Shown here piece after piece: positions 34,418 through 42,300 of a stretch of DNA of 44,913 bases. This stretch comes from an uncultured Bacilli bacterium (GTDB lineage Bacteria; Bacillota_I; Bacilli_A; RF39; UBA660). Position 1 is the first letter of the stretch, and the number at the start of each line of letters is the position of its first letter. The notes under the pieces are model-generated. The model saw only the letters and a list, made by a program, of their open reading frames with translations. It was not told the DNA's origin and made no database searches. The DNA lies in contig CANRKG010000012.1 of the NCBI GenBank assembly GCA_947631155.1, forward strand, positions 1-44,913, given 5' to 3'. The position numbers were made by a program, and so were the translations under genes.

Positions 34418-34446
34418 TTGAAAAATATAAGTAAATATGTTATTAT
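34418..34446 (+). promoter_or_regulatory. Promoter for tRNA-Met
   Basis: TTGAAA at 34418-34423 and TATTAT at 34441-34446 are separated by 17 bases, with an extended -10 TG (TGTTATTAT). The tRNA begins 18 bases further on. Confidence 0.7.
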
Positions 34447-34464
34447 TATATTGCTTACTTTTAT

Positions 34465-34541
34465 GGCGATGTAGCTCAGCTGGCTAGAGCGTTCGGTTCA
34501 TACCCGAAAGGTCGTGGGTTCGATTCCCTCCGTCGCTACCA
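34465..34541 (+). tRNA. tRNA-Met (CAT), elongator type
   Basis: A 77-base tRNA with encoded CCA. The acceptor stem GGCGATG/CGTCGCT pairs with two wobbles, position 8-9 is TA, the D-arm reads GCTCAGCTGGCTAGAGC, the anticodon stem TTCGG/CCGAA encloses the loop TTCATAC (anticodon CAT), and the T-arm is GTGGGTTCGATTCCCTC-like. The acceptor starts with a G-U pair rather than the C-A mismatch of initiators, and the anticodon stem lacks the three G-C pairs of initiators, so it is an elongator. A lysidine-modified tRNA-Ile (CAT) is less likely given the close match to Bacillus elongator tRNA-Met. Confidence 0.95.
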
Positions 34542-34564
34542 GATTGATAGGAAACTCGGACTTT
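34537..34564 (+). repeat. Left copy of a repeat at the tRNA-Met 3' end
   Basis: The 28 bases from TACCA of the tRNA end into the following hairpin match 36023-36050 at 24 of 28 positions. The two copies bracket the MATE exporter gene. Confidence 0.65.
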
Positions 34565-34580
34565 CATAGTTCGAGTTTTA
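34552..34580 (+). terminator. Hairpin terminator after tRNA-Met
   Basis: AAACTCGGACT pairs with AGTTCGAGTTT (one G-U) around a five-base loop, ending in TTTT. Confidence 0.75.
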
Positions 34581-34650
34581 AAATGATTAAATTTATGATA
34601 AAATATTTATGGATTGAAATTGATATATTTGTCAATATAGAAAACACACT

Positions 34651-34674
34651 TGCAAATTGTCATAGAAATTTGCA
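34651..34674. promoter_or_regulatory. Palindromic operator-like site upstream of the MATE gene
   Basis: TGCAAATT and AATTTGCA form a perfect inverted repeat with an eight-base spacer. It ends 10 bases before a TATAAT at 34685-34690, so a bound dimeric repressor would cover the -35 region. The regulator is not in the window. Confidence 0.45.
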
Positions 34675-34713
34675 TTAATTTTATTATAATAATAAAAATT
34701 ATTAGGTGGTAAA

Positions 34714-35988
34714 ATGAAAGAAGTATATGATGTAAAATCCCAGTTAAAAATATCTTTGCCAATAGCATTTGAAAACTTAGTTAATATTTTAATGACTCTT
34801 GTCGATACTTTAGTTATATCCCTAGTTGGAACAAAAGAATTAGCAGCACTTGGTGCAATGTCTGTAATTATTAATATGATGCAAATGAGTATTCAAACTA
34901 TTAATGTATCTAATAATACGTTAGTGGCAAATTCATTAGGTGAAAATAATAAAAATAAAGTACAATTAATAGTTGGAAACTCAATTATTTTAACAATCAT
35001 AATTTCACTAATAACAATTATTTTTATTTATCTAATCCAACCTATATTTCCACCATTATTCAAAGTTGATGGAATAGCGCTTGCATATTTAACTATAAGA
35101 TTAACTGGCTTTATGCAAAGTAGTTTAGTCACAGTTCTTTCAGGTTATCAAAGAACAATAGGTAATCAAAAAAATATATTGAAATTAAGAATAATTGCTG
35201 TAATATTAAATTTGATATTAGATTTATTAGCAGTTAAGATGGGGCATGGAATAGTAGGTGTTGCTTTAGTTACAGTAATTATTGATACCTTTCTATTGAT
35301 TTATTTATGGCTTTATTCAATTAAAGATATTACACTAAAATTTGTAAAATCTCACTTTCAACAAATACTAAAATTATTTAAGTGGAATTTTATTGAAAGA
35401 ATTGCTTCAAGAATTGATAATTTTTTATTTAATCTTATTGTTGCTAGAATGGGAAATCTAGAATATGCTGTGCATGTTATATTAATTCAAATATCTAATA
35501 TATATGAATCATTTATTCAAGGATTTGGTGATGGTATAACTATCAGCATTGGTATTGCTAATGGAAAAAGGGAAAAAGATTATATTCAAAGAATAAAAAG
35601 TATATCAAAAAAGTTAATTAATTATTTTTCAATAATCCTGCCTATTATTACAGCATTTATTTCAATAATAATCATGTTAATCTCACTTAGAGAAAAAGAA
35701 CTTCAAATTATTTTTCTAAAAGTTTTTCCTATATCTATATTATGTGCATACATAACCATGTCGGCAACATACTATTTTTCAATACTAAGAGGTATGAAAG
35801 AGTTTAAGTTTTTGGCGCAAAGAAATATGATAAGTTCAATAATTAAGATTATTTTTGCATATATTTTATCTCTTACACCATTAGGTATAATAGGTGTTTG
35901 GATAGGATTTTTGCTATATGGAATTGTACAAAAATATTTATCAAAGAAACAATATAATAAACTAACAACTAATTTAGCAGAAAATTAA
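34714..35988 (+). CDS. MATE family efflux transporter
   Basis: A 424-aa polytopic membrane protein with about twelve hydrophobic segments. It begins KEVYDVKSQLKISLPIAFENLVNILMTLVDTLVISLVGTKELAALGA, the standard MATE N-terminus. The second half repeats the fold from KLFKWNFIERIASRIDNFLFNLIVARMGNLEYAVH. MATE proteins export drugs or metabolites in exchange for Na+ or H+; the substrate is unknown. SD AGGTGG. The gene stands alone with a palindromic operator-like site upstream and a terminator downstream, and the whole unit is bracketed by copies of the tRNA-Met 3' edge, which suggests acquisition as a cassette. Confidence 0.92.
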   Translation: MKEVYDVKSQLKISLPIAFENLVNILMTLVDTLVISLVGTKELAALGAMSVIINMMQMSIQTINVSNNTLVANSLGENNKNKVQLIVGNSIILTIIISLITIIFIYLIQPIFPPLFKVDGIALAYLTIRLTGFMQSSLVTVLSGYQRTIGNQKNILKLRIIAVILNLILDLLAVKMGHGIVGVALVTVIIDTFLLIYLWLYSIKDITLKFVKSHFQQILKLFKWNFIERIASRIDNFLFNLIVARMGNLEYAVHVILIQISNIYESFIQGFGDGITISIGIANGKREKDYIQRIKSISKKLINYFSIILPIITAFISIIIMLISLREKELQIIFLKVFPISILCAYITMSATYYFSILRGMKEFKFLAQRNMISSIIKIIFAYILSLTPLGIIGVWIGFLLYGIVQKYLSKKQYNKLTTNLAEN

Positions 35989-36022
35989 TTTTTTAAAAGT
36001 TGTCATACTCCTTCCTTTAGGG

Positions 36023-36050
36023 TACAAAATTGATATGGAACTCGGACTTT
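36023..36050 (+). repeat. Right copy of the tRNA-Met-edge repeat
   Basis: TACAAAATTGATA followed by TGGAACTCGGACTTT matches the tRNA 3' edge copy at 34537-34564 with four differences. Unlike the left copy its hairpin partner is short (CGAG), so here it is not a good terminator. Confidence 0.65.
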
Positions 36051-36064
36051 TCGAGTAAAAATAG

Positions 36065-36092
36065 AAAGTGTACTTGATAAAAGTACGTTTTT
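36065..36092 (+). terminator. Rho-independent terminator after the MATE gene
   Basis: AAAGTGTACTT pairs with AAGTACGTTTT (two wobble pairs) around a five-base loop with a T-run. Confidence 0.7.
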
Positions 36093-36153
36093 ATATTGTG
36101 AAGCTTATGTCAAAATTACTATAGATTAATTATTTTTTTTAACAAAATAATTA

Positions 36154-36182
36154 TTGAAAAATATAACGATTTAGTGTACAAT
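36154..36182 (+). promoter_or_regulatory. Candidate promoter for the unknown gene at 36226
   Basis: TTGAAA at 36154-36159 and TACAAT at 36177-36182 are separated by 17 bases. Confidence 0.6.
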
Positions 36183-36225
36183 AACTAACTAAATTTATAT
36201 TAGAATGTTCAATGGGGGGAATTTT

Positions 36226-36972
36226 ATGATTGTATATCGATGTTTAACTAGTAAAGAAATAATTACAATGATTAATAATCATAATTATCAAAAAGCATTA
36301 ATTAAAGGAGAAAATACATTTCATTATGAGCCAGGAATTTCCTATAAACATTTTTTTATTTTTGCAGATCATGCTGAGTATTTTCGAAAAGAAAATAAAA
36401 TATCTTATCCAGCAGTTGGACAATTTGTAATACCTAATAATATTATAAAAGAAAATGGATTTGGATTTTATGGTGGAGTAAAAACAATGAGAAATGACAA
36501 ATTATATGGTTACTATGTGCCACTTCCGGAAATTATTATTTCCAATGTTGATTTTAAAAATTCATATTTATATAAAATAGAATCAGAGCTATATTCTGAT
36601 TTTATTCAAAAAAGTTTAGATGGTGATGATAATGTAAGATTCAATGAACCGAAGGAGAATTATTTTATATATAATGGTAAAGGTACACATGGTATAACTG
36701 GATATTTAGATTACTCTTATGCTGATGTATATTATGAAATGATTTTTCAATTAGCCAAGGAAAATAATATGAATATGAATAAAGTAGCTGAATTATTGAA
36801 AAATATAAATCTTTATGATGAAATACAAACATATTTTGAAAACAATGCAAAACATTTTGAAAAACAAACAAAAAAATATTTAAAAACAAAACCAAAAACA
36901 AAAGTTTACTCTTTTAAAGATTGCCTTAAGGAATATAAAAATGCTGTAGATAAATATGCTAGAAAGCTGTAG
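36226..36972 (+). CDS. Unknown protein, C-terminus altered by a 23-bp tandem duplication
   Basis: I do not recognise this 248-aa protein. The ATG at 36226 is used because GGGGGG lies upstream at good spacing; it gives MIVYRCLTSKEI. The first half has conserved-looking strands and aromatic blocks (NTFHYEPGISYKHFFIFADHAEYF, VGQFVIPNNII, GFGFYGGVKTMRNDKLYGYYVPLPEIIIS). The second half is helical and basic (KHFEKQTKKYLKTKPKTK). There is no signal peptide or membrane segment. Near the end a 20-base sequence is repeated with period 23, shifting the frame: the present end is AVDKYARKL, while reading the second copy in its original frame gives AVDKYASSESIKTLLI and a stop at 37014-37016. The loss of about ten residues may not be harmful. 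Confidence 0.75.
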   Translation: MIVYRCLTSKEIITMINNHNYQKALIKGENTFHYEPGISYKHFFIFADHAEYFRKENKISYPAVGQFVIPNNIIKENGFGFYGGVKTMRNDKLYGYYVPLPEIIISNVDFKNSYLYKIESELYSDFIQKSLDGDDNVRFNEPKENYFIYNGKGTHGITGYLDYSYADVYYEMIFQLAKENNMNMNKVAELLKNINLYDEIQTYFENNAKHFEKQTKKYLKTKPKTKVYSFKDCLKEYKNAVDKYARKL

Positions 36973-36985
36973 ATAAATATGCTAG
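36943..36985. repeat. 23-bp tandem duplication at the gene end
   Basis: GCTGTAGATAAATATGCTAG occurs at 36943-36962 and again at 36966-36985, with AAA between. The 23-base period is not a multiple of three, so it shifts the frame of the gene it lies in. Confidence 0.9.
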
Positions 36986-37021
36986 TAGTGAATCTATTAA
37001 AACTCTTTTGATTTAATATAG

Positions 37022-37045
37022 AGAACTTTCAAAAAGTTCTTTTTT
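37022..37045 (+). terminator. Rho-independent terminator after the unknown gene
   Basis: AGAACTTT pairs with AAAGTTCT around a CAA loop, followed by T5. Confidence 0.85.
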
Positions 37046-37115
37046 ATGTTATTATAGTATGCAATGAAACTTGTATAAAATAAAAGTTGATTTATTTAAA
37101 TAAGAAAGTATTTTG

Positions 37116-37366
37116 GTGAAATATAAAAAAGATAAATTAGAATATTTATCAAATAATAATAATAATATAAAATTTTTAAATATGTGTGCTAAGGGTCAAA
37201 CTATAGATGGTCAGAAATTTAGTGAAAAATTTTTAAATTTAAAATTTAAACAATATACTAAAGCGGTTATAAGTTATATTCTTTTAATGATACTAAAGAC
37301 TTTGAAAAATGGATTGAAATTTTTCCTAAATATATAGAAAATTATAATAAAAATAATAATTTATAA
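37116..37366 (+). pseudogene. Small frameshifted gene relic
   Basis: From GTG 37116 the frame reads MKYKKDKLEYLSNNNN...GQKFSEKFLNLKFKQYTKAVISY and then turns into an unlikely hydrophobic tail. In another frame, from about 37277, it continues as YSFNDTKDFEKWIEIFPKYIENYNKNNNL and stops at 37364-37366. The joined product of about 83 aa has the soluble, charged composition of a real protein, so a single frameshift near 37272-37285 is likely. The start codon and SD are weak. Family unknown. Confidence 0.4.
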
Positions 37367-37425
37367 GACTAATACATTTAGTTTCTTTTTATAGTTGTAT
37401 ATTTAATTAATTTTTAGTTATATAT

Positions 37426-37454
37426 TTGCAAATATGTTTTTAGTTTGATATAAT
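37426..37454 (+). promoter_or_regulatory. Promoter for the PRPP synthetase gene
   Basis: TTGCAA at 37426-37431 and TATAAT at 37449-37454 are separated by 17 bases, with an extended -10 (TGATATAAT). Confidence 0.75.
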
Positions 37455-37485
37455 CAAAATATGAAAGTTGGGGGAAGTAGGATTT

Positions 37486-38619
37486 ATGGGTAATGAAGAT
37501 AAAAAATTAAAATTAATAGTATTGCAAAGTGCTAAAGAATTAGGAGAGAGTGTTGATAAGCATCTTGTAAATTTATATGGTAATAAAAAAGATACTTATA
37601 TGGTAAAAATTGAAGAAAGTTGGTTTAATGATGGACATGGAAAAGTAGAGTTATTAGATTCAGTTCGTGATGAAGACGTTTATATTTTTACTGATATAGG
37701 TAATTATTCAATTCCATATAAAATGCATGGATTTATTAATCATACATCTCCTAATGATTTAGCAGCACAATTAAAAGATACAATAGGTGCTTGTAAATGC
37801 CATACTAAAAGATTATCCATAATTATGCCATTATTATATGCTGGAAGACAGCATAGAAGAATAGGACGAGAAGCTTTAACTTGTGCAACTTATTTACATG
37901 AATTAGATATTGATCCACATATTAGTAGACTAATAACATTTGATGCTCATGATGAAGGTGTACAACAAGCTTTATTTCAAACAGAATTTGATAATGTATT
38001 TGCTACTAATACAATCTTAGAGAAATTTATTAATGATACTGATATAGAAGAGTTACAAAATATAATATTTGTAGCTCCTGATTTTGGGGCAACAGGTAGA
38101 ATGAATTTTTATTTAAACTCTTTCAATAGTGAATATATAAATAAAGATGCTGGTTCTTTCTATAAAAGAAGAGATTATAACAGTATTGTTGATGGAAAAA
38201 ATCCAATTATTGAACATTTATATTCTGGTAGTAATAATATAGAAGGAACTACAGCTATAGTAATAGATGATATGATTGCTTCGGGTTCATCACTTTTAGA
38301 TGTTATAGATGAACTTAAAAATAGGGGAGTAGCTCATATTTATGCTATAAGTACATTTTCATTATTTACTATGGGAATAGAAAAATTTCAAGATTATTAT
38401 GATTTAGGTAAATTTGATAGTGTTTATACTACTAACTTAAGTTATATTAATAATGATTATAAACAACAGGAATGGTTAAATGTTGTTGATTGTTCACAAT
38501 ATTTAGCTCAAATCGTATACAATTTACATAATGGAGAAAGTATTTCTGGTTTAATACGCGATAAAAGTTATCCATCTAAAATATTAGCTAAAAAATTTGA
38601 ACAACATTTTTCTAAATAA
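37486..38619 (+). CDS. prs: Ribose-phosphate pyrophosphokinase, long form
   Basis: A 377-aa member of the PRPP synthetase family, which joins pyrophosphate from ATP to ribose-5-phosphate for nucleotide, His and Trp synthesis. Visible motifs: SPNDLAAQLKDTIGACKCHTKRLSIIMPLLYAGRQHRR (ATP/subunit region), ITFDAHDEGVQQAL (metal-binding DxHD-like), VAPDFGATGR, and the PRPP-binding loop TAIVIDDMIASGSSLLDVI (DD-x3-S-G-S-S in place of D-x4-TGGT). Canonical Prs is about 315 aa; this longer form with a diverged loop is known from Clostridia-like genomes. The ATG at 37486 is used (AGTAGGA upstream) rather than a TTG six codons earlier. A strong promoter precedes it and a hairpin terminator follows. Confidence 0.85.
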   Translation: MGNEDKKLKLIVLQSAKELGESVDKHLVNLYGNKKDTYMVKIEESWFNDGHGKVELLDSVRDEDVYIFTDIGNYSIPYKMHGFINHTSPNDLAAQLKDTIGACKCHTKRLSIIMPLLYAGRQHRRIGREALTCATYLHELDIDPHISRLITFDAHDEGVQQALFQTEFDNVFATNTILEKFINDTDIEELQNIIFVAPDFGATGRMNFYLNSFNSEYINKDAGSFYKRRDYNSIVDGKNPIIEHLYSGSNNIEGTTAIVIDDMIASGSSLLDVIDELKNRGVAHIYAISTFSLFTMGIEKFQDYYDLGKFDSVYTTNLSYINNDYKQQEWLNVVDCSQYLAQIVYNLHNGESISGLIRDKSYPSKILAKKFEQHFSK

Positions 38620-38644
38620 AAAATGCAATTTTTTGCATTTTTTT
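38618..38644. terminator. Bidirectional terminator between prs and the minus-strand gene
   Basis: AAAAAATGCAA pairs with TTGCATTTTTT around a TTTT loop. A and T runs on both flanks let it serve both converging genes. Confidence 0.85.
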
Positions 38645-39164
38645 ATTTAAAAAACGAATGCCTCTCTTCTAAAGAATAATGTTTTTTAATGTAATAAATT
38701 TTATCTTCGGCGTTTCTGTCGAGATTTTCTGCCATACGTGAATTAGGAGTAGTATCTATATATTCTAAACGTTTTTTTTCTTTATTATAAACCATAGGTT
38801 TAATACAGTTTATATTCCACTCCATTAAATAGTAATTAAAAAATCTTATATGTGGTAGGGTAGATGTTGTTATAATTTCGTTATAAATATTAGATAAAAC
38901 AACTTTATCAAATCTTAAAACTTCTACCATAAAGTCAGTTAATGTTGAATCTGAAGCACATTTGTAATTTTCTAACCATAATTTATATAATTGTAGCTCT
39001 TCTTTAGTTAACATCATAGATTGATTTTTTGAATTATTATCATTGAAATAATTATAGGCAAATTCATCATGATTTCCATATGTATAAAAAATTTTGCCAT
39101 TTTTATTTATATAGCCACCATTATTTTTGATAAGATTTTCATCATAAGGTACTACTAACTCCAT
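38643..39164 (-). CDS. Unknown 173-aa protein
   Basis: I do not recognise this gene. The ATG at 39164 is chosen because AAAGG directly abuts an alternative ATG three codons upstream; it gives MELVVPYDENLIKNNGGYINKNGK. The protein has a beta-rich, aromatic start (IFYTYGNHDEFAYNYF), a helical middle with an LTKEELQLYKLWLENYKC block, and a polar end (NSRMAENLDRNAEDKIYYIKKHY). There is no signal peptide or membrane segment. It converges on prs. Confidence 0.75.
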   Translation of the reverse strand: MELVVPYDENLIKNNGGYINKNGKIFYTYGNHDEFAYNYFNDNNSKNQSMMLTKEELQLYKLWLENYKCASDSTLTDFMVEVLRFDKVVLSNIYNEIITTSTLPHIRFFNYYLMEWNINCIKPMVYNKEKKRLEYIDTTPNSRMAENLDRNAEDKIYYIKKHYSLEERHSFFK

Positions 39165-39368
39165 ATAAATCATCCTTTTTTTAGGACATATTATAACATA
39201 AAAAAGAAAAAATTAATATAAAAAATATAACAATATAAAAATTTATTGATATTAAAAGCCAAACAATATGCTATGAAAAAATATTATAAAATTTTCATAA
39301 AATATCTTTATTATTTTATAAAAATATTGTAGAATATTATTGAGATAATAGATTAAAGGGTGAGAGCC

Positions 39369-42300
39369 ATGAATAATAAAAATCAAAAGAAAATAAGAAA
39401 AGGAAAAATTGGAGATCATTTTAGAAATGTTAATCTAAATAACAATAATATAAAGCAACGAAATAAAAAAGAATATACAAAGATAATTCTTTTAGTCTTT
39501 TTTTTGCTGATATTATTTGCTGGTAGTAGTTACGCTTTATATAAAGTGTTTATTGATAATACTCAGGAACAAGAAATTGTGGCTGGTACTTTTAATGTGT
39601 CTTTTAAAGAAGGAAAAGAAATTAATCTTAGTAATTTAGCACCTATGAGTGATAGTGAAGGTATGACTACCGATAGTTATAAATTTACTATTCAAAATAC
39701 AGGAGATGTAGATGCTAAATATAACTTAAGTTTAGAAGAAAAAGAAGTTAATGGTAATACATTAGGAAAAGAAAATATTAAATACAGTATTAAAATGGAT
39801 GATGGTAGTTGGTCAGAGCCTAAGTTATTAACTGAAGGATTACTATTAAATAGTGGAGTTTTACCTGCAAAAACTAATGCTAAAGATGGAGCTGATTCAG
39901 TTGATTATGAACTTAAGATGTGGTTAAAAGAAGATGCTGATAATAGTGTTCAAGGAAAAACTTTTGCTGCTAGAATTGTGGTCAGTGCTGTTCAAGAAAA
40001 TGTTGTGACCGAAATAGGTAGTGCTACTCCTGTTATTATATTAAATGGAGCTAGTAGTATAAATTTAGAAAAAGGTAGTGATTACCAAGAATTTGGGGTT
40101 AGTAGTGTTACTGATGATAAAGATACAATCGCTACAACTGATGTTAAAATATCTTATACATATCTTCAAGATGACGAAGAAATAACAGTAGATAATATTG
40201 ATACTTCAAGATTAGGAGTTTATTATGTATATTATAAAGTTATGGATTCTGATAATAATGAAGGAATAAGTGTACGTGCAGTTAATGTTGTTGAAAATAT
40301 TAAATACGTTCCTACTATTACTTTAAATGGGAATCCAATAGTTAAAGTATCAAAAGGTGGTAGTTATCAAGAATTAGGAGCTACAGCTAAAGATAATAAC
40401 AATAAGGATATTTCAAATAAAATTACAACTATTGGAACAGTTAATACTAAAATTGTAGGAACATATGTTATTAAATATATTGTTGATGATGGTAAAGGGA
40501 ATATTGCCTCAATTACAAGAACTGTAATTGTTGAAGATAATAGTTCGCTTTCAATTGAAACAACAGAACCTGTTATAGTTGAAAATGGTGCACAATTTAA
40601 TGTTACTGTTACAGCAGTTGATGGCAAAGTAGATGGATATTTATTTACAAGTAGTAATAAAAAACCAACTACTAAAGAATTTATTAAAATATCTGAAGTA
40701 CAAACTTATAAGACAAAAGAAACTGCTCCTAGAAATGGTACATATTATATATGGGCTAAAGATACTAATGGAAATATTGTTAGTAAAGAAGTAGTAATTA
40801 CTTTAATTGATGCTACAGCTCCAGTATGTGTTTTTGAAAATGTAAAATATATAGGATTAAATAATACTAAAACAATAGATGTTACTTGTATGGATTTATC
40901 ACCATTACAGACTCAATATTTAACTGAAAATAATATTATGGTAAGTGATAAAGTAGCCGAAATTATAAATATTAGTGGTATTCAAAAAGTTGAAGGAGGA
41001 ACTAAATATACTATTAATGTTAAAGGAACGAAAATTGGTAAATTTACTTTAACATTAAAACGTGGAATTATTGCAGATATCTATGGAAATTTAAATAATG
41101 AAGTTACTTCTCAACAAATTCAAGTTTCTGATCTTTTAATAGATAATGATAAAGTAGAATTAGATCTTAATGGTAACAAGACACATCAATTAAGAGTATC
41201 AGGAAATGCTGGTAATGTAAATTATTCTAGTAATGATAATACTGTTGCTACCGTTGATAAAAATGGACAAATAACAGCAGTGGGTCCTGGTGAGACAACT
41301 GTTACAGTGGAAGATAAAGTATTAGATATAACTAAAACAGTTACAGTTAATGTAAAGAAAACAGTAACTGTAACATTTATAAAGCAAGGTGCAGGAGTTA
41401 CTGGAATTGTAGATAGCAAAGATAATGACGTAACTACACTTACTTGTGTTATGGATAAAGATCATAAAGAAAATTGTAGTATTGTTTTACCAACAATAAA
41501 AGTAAAAAATGGTTATACAGCATTAGGGTGGAGTACAGATGCTAATAGTCATGGTGAAGGAACAGTAACAGGTACTATTAATGTTAGTGATAATGTTAGT
41601 TATTATGCTATAAGTAAGAAAGATGCTGTAACTTATAGTGTAACATGGAATGCAAATGGTAATACTTTAACATTAGATAATAGACAAATAACAGATAATG
41701 TTAAAACAACATGTGAAATACCAGAAGTGTATAATGATGAAAAACAAACTATCACTACTTGTTCAGCTGATATTCCTACAATAACAGGAAATAGTAACAC
41801 TCCAAATGTTATAGGATATTCAGATGCAGCAGATAAACATACAAATGAACTAACTACTTATACAACAGGAAAATTATTATTAACTAGTGAAAATAAAGAT
41901 AAGAGTTGGTATGCCCAAACAGAAGGAACAGATAAAACTAATACAGTAAGTTATGAAAAGAATGGTATTGGTGTAGAATCTATAGATAAAATAACAGAAG
42001 AAAATACAAGTTGTACAATACCAAAAACATATAATGGACAAGCCCAAGAAGAAAGCTGTCAGGTTAAATTACCTAAAGTAAACATGAAAGATGGATATGA
42101 GTTTTTAGGGTGGAATGAAAATAAAGATGCTCATGAAGGAGCAATGGAAGAAATATCTATAAATAAAAATACTAATTTGTATACAATAACAAAGAAAAAA
42201 GAGAAAACATTAACAGCTACTTTCCATAAACAAGGTACAGGAGTTACGGAAATTAGTTCTACTACAGCATCATGTACAATTGCCGAAAAATTTAACCCTG

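Noticed and set aside
34465-34541. Initiator tRNA-fMet
   Set aside because: The first acceptor pair is G-U rather than the C-A mismatch, and the anticodon stem lacks three consecutive G-C pairs; it matches the elongator.
36226-36972. Calling the unknown gene an ADP-ribosyltransferase toxin
   Set aside because: Only a faint impression from YR and aromatic strands; no R-S-E or H-Y-E catalytic set could be laid out with confidence.
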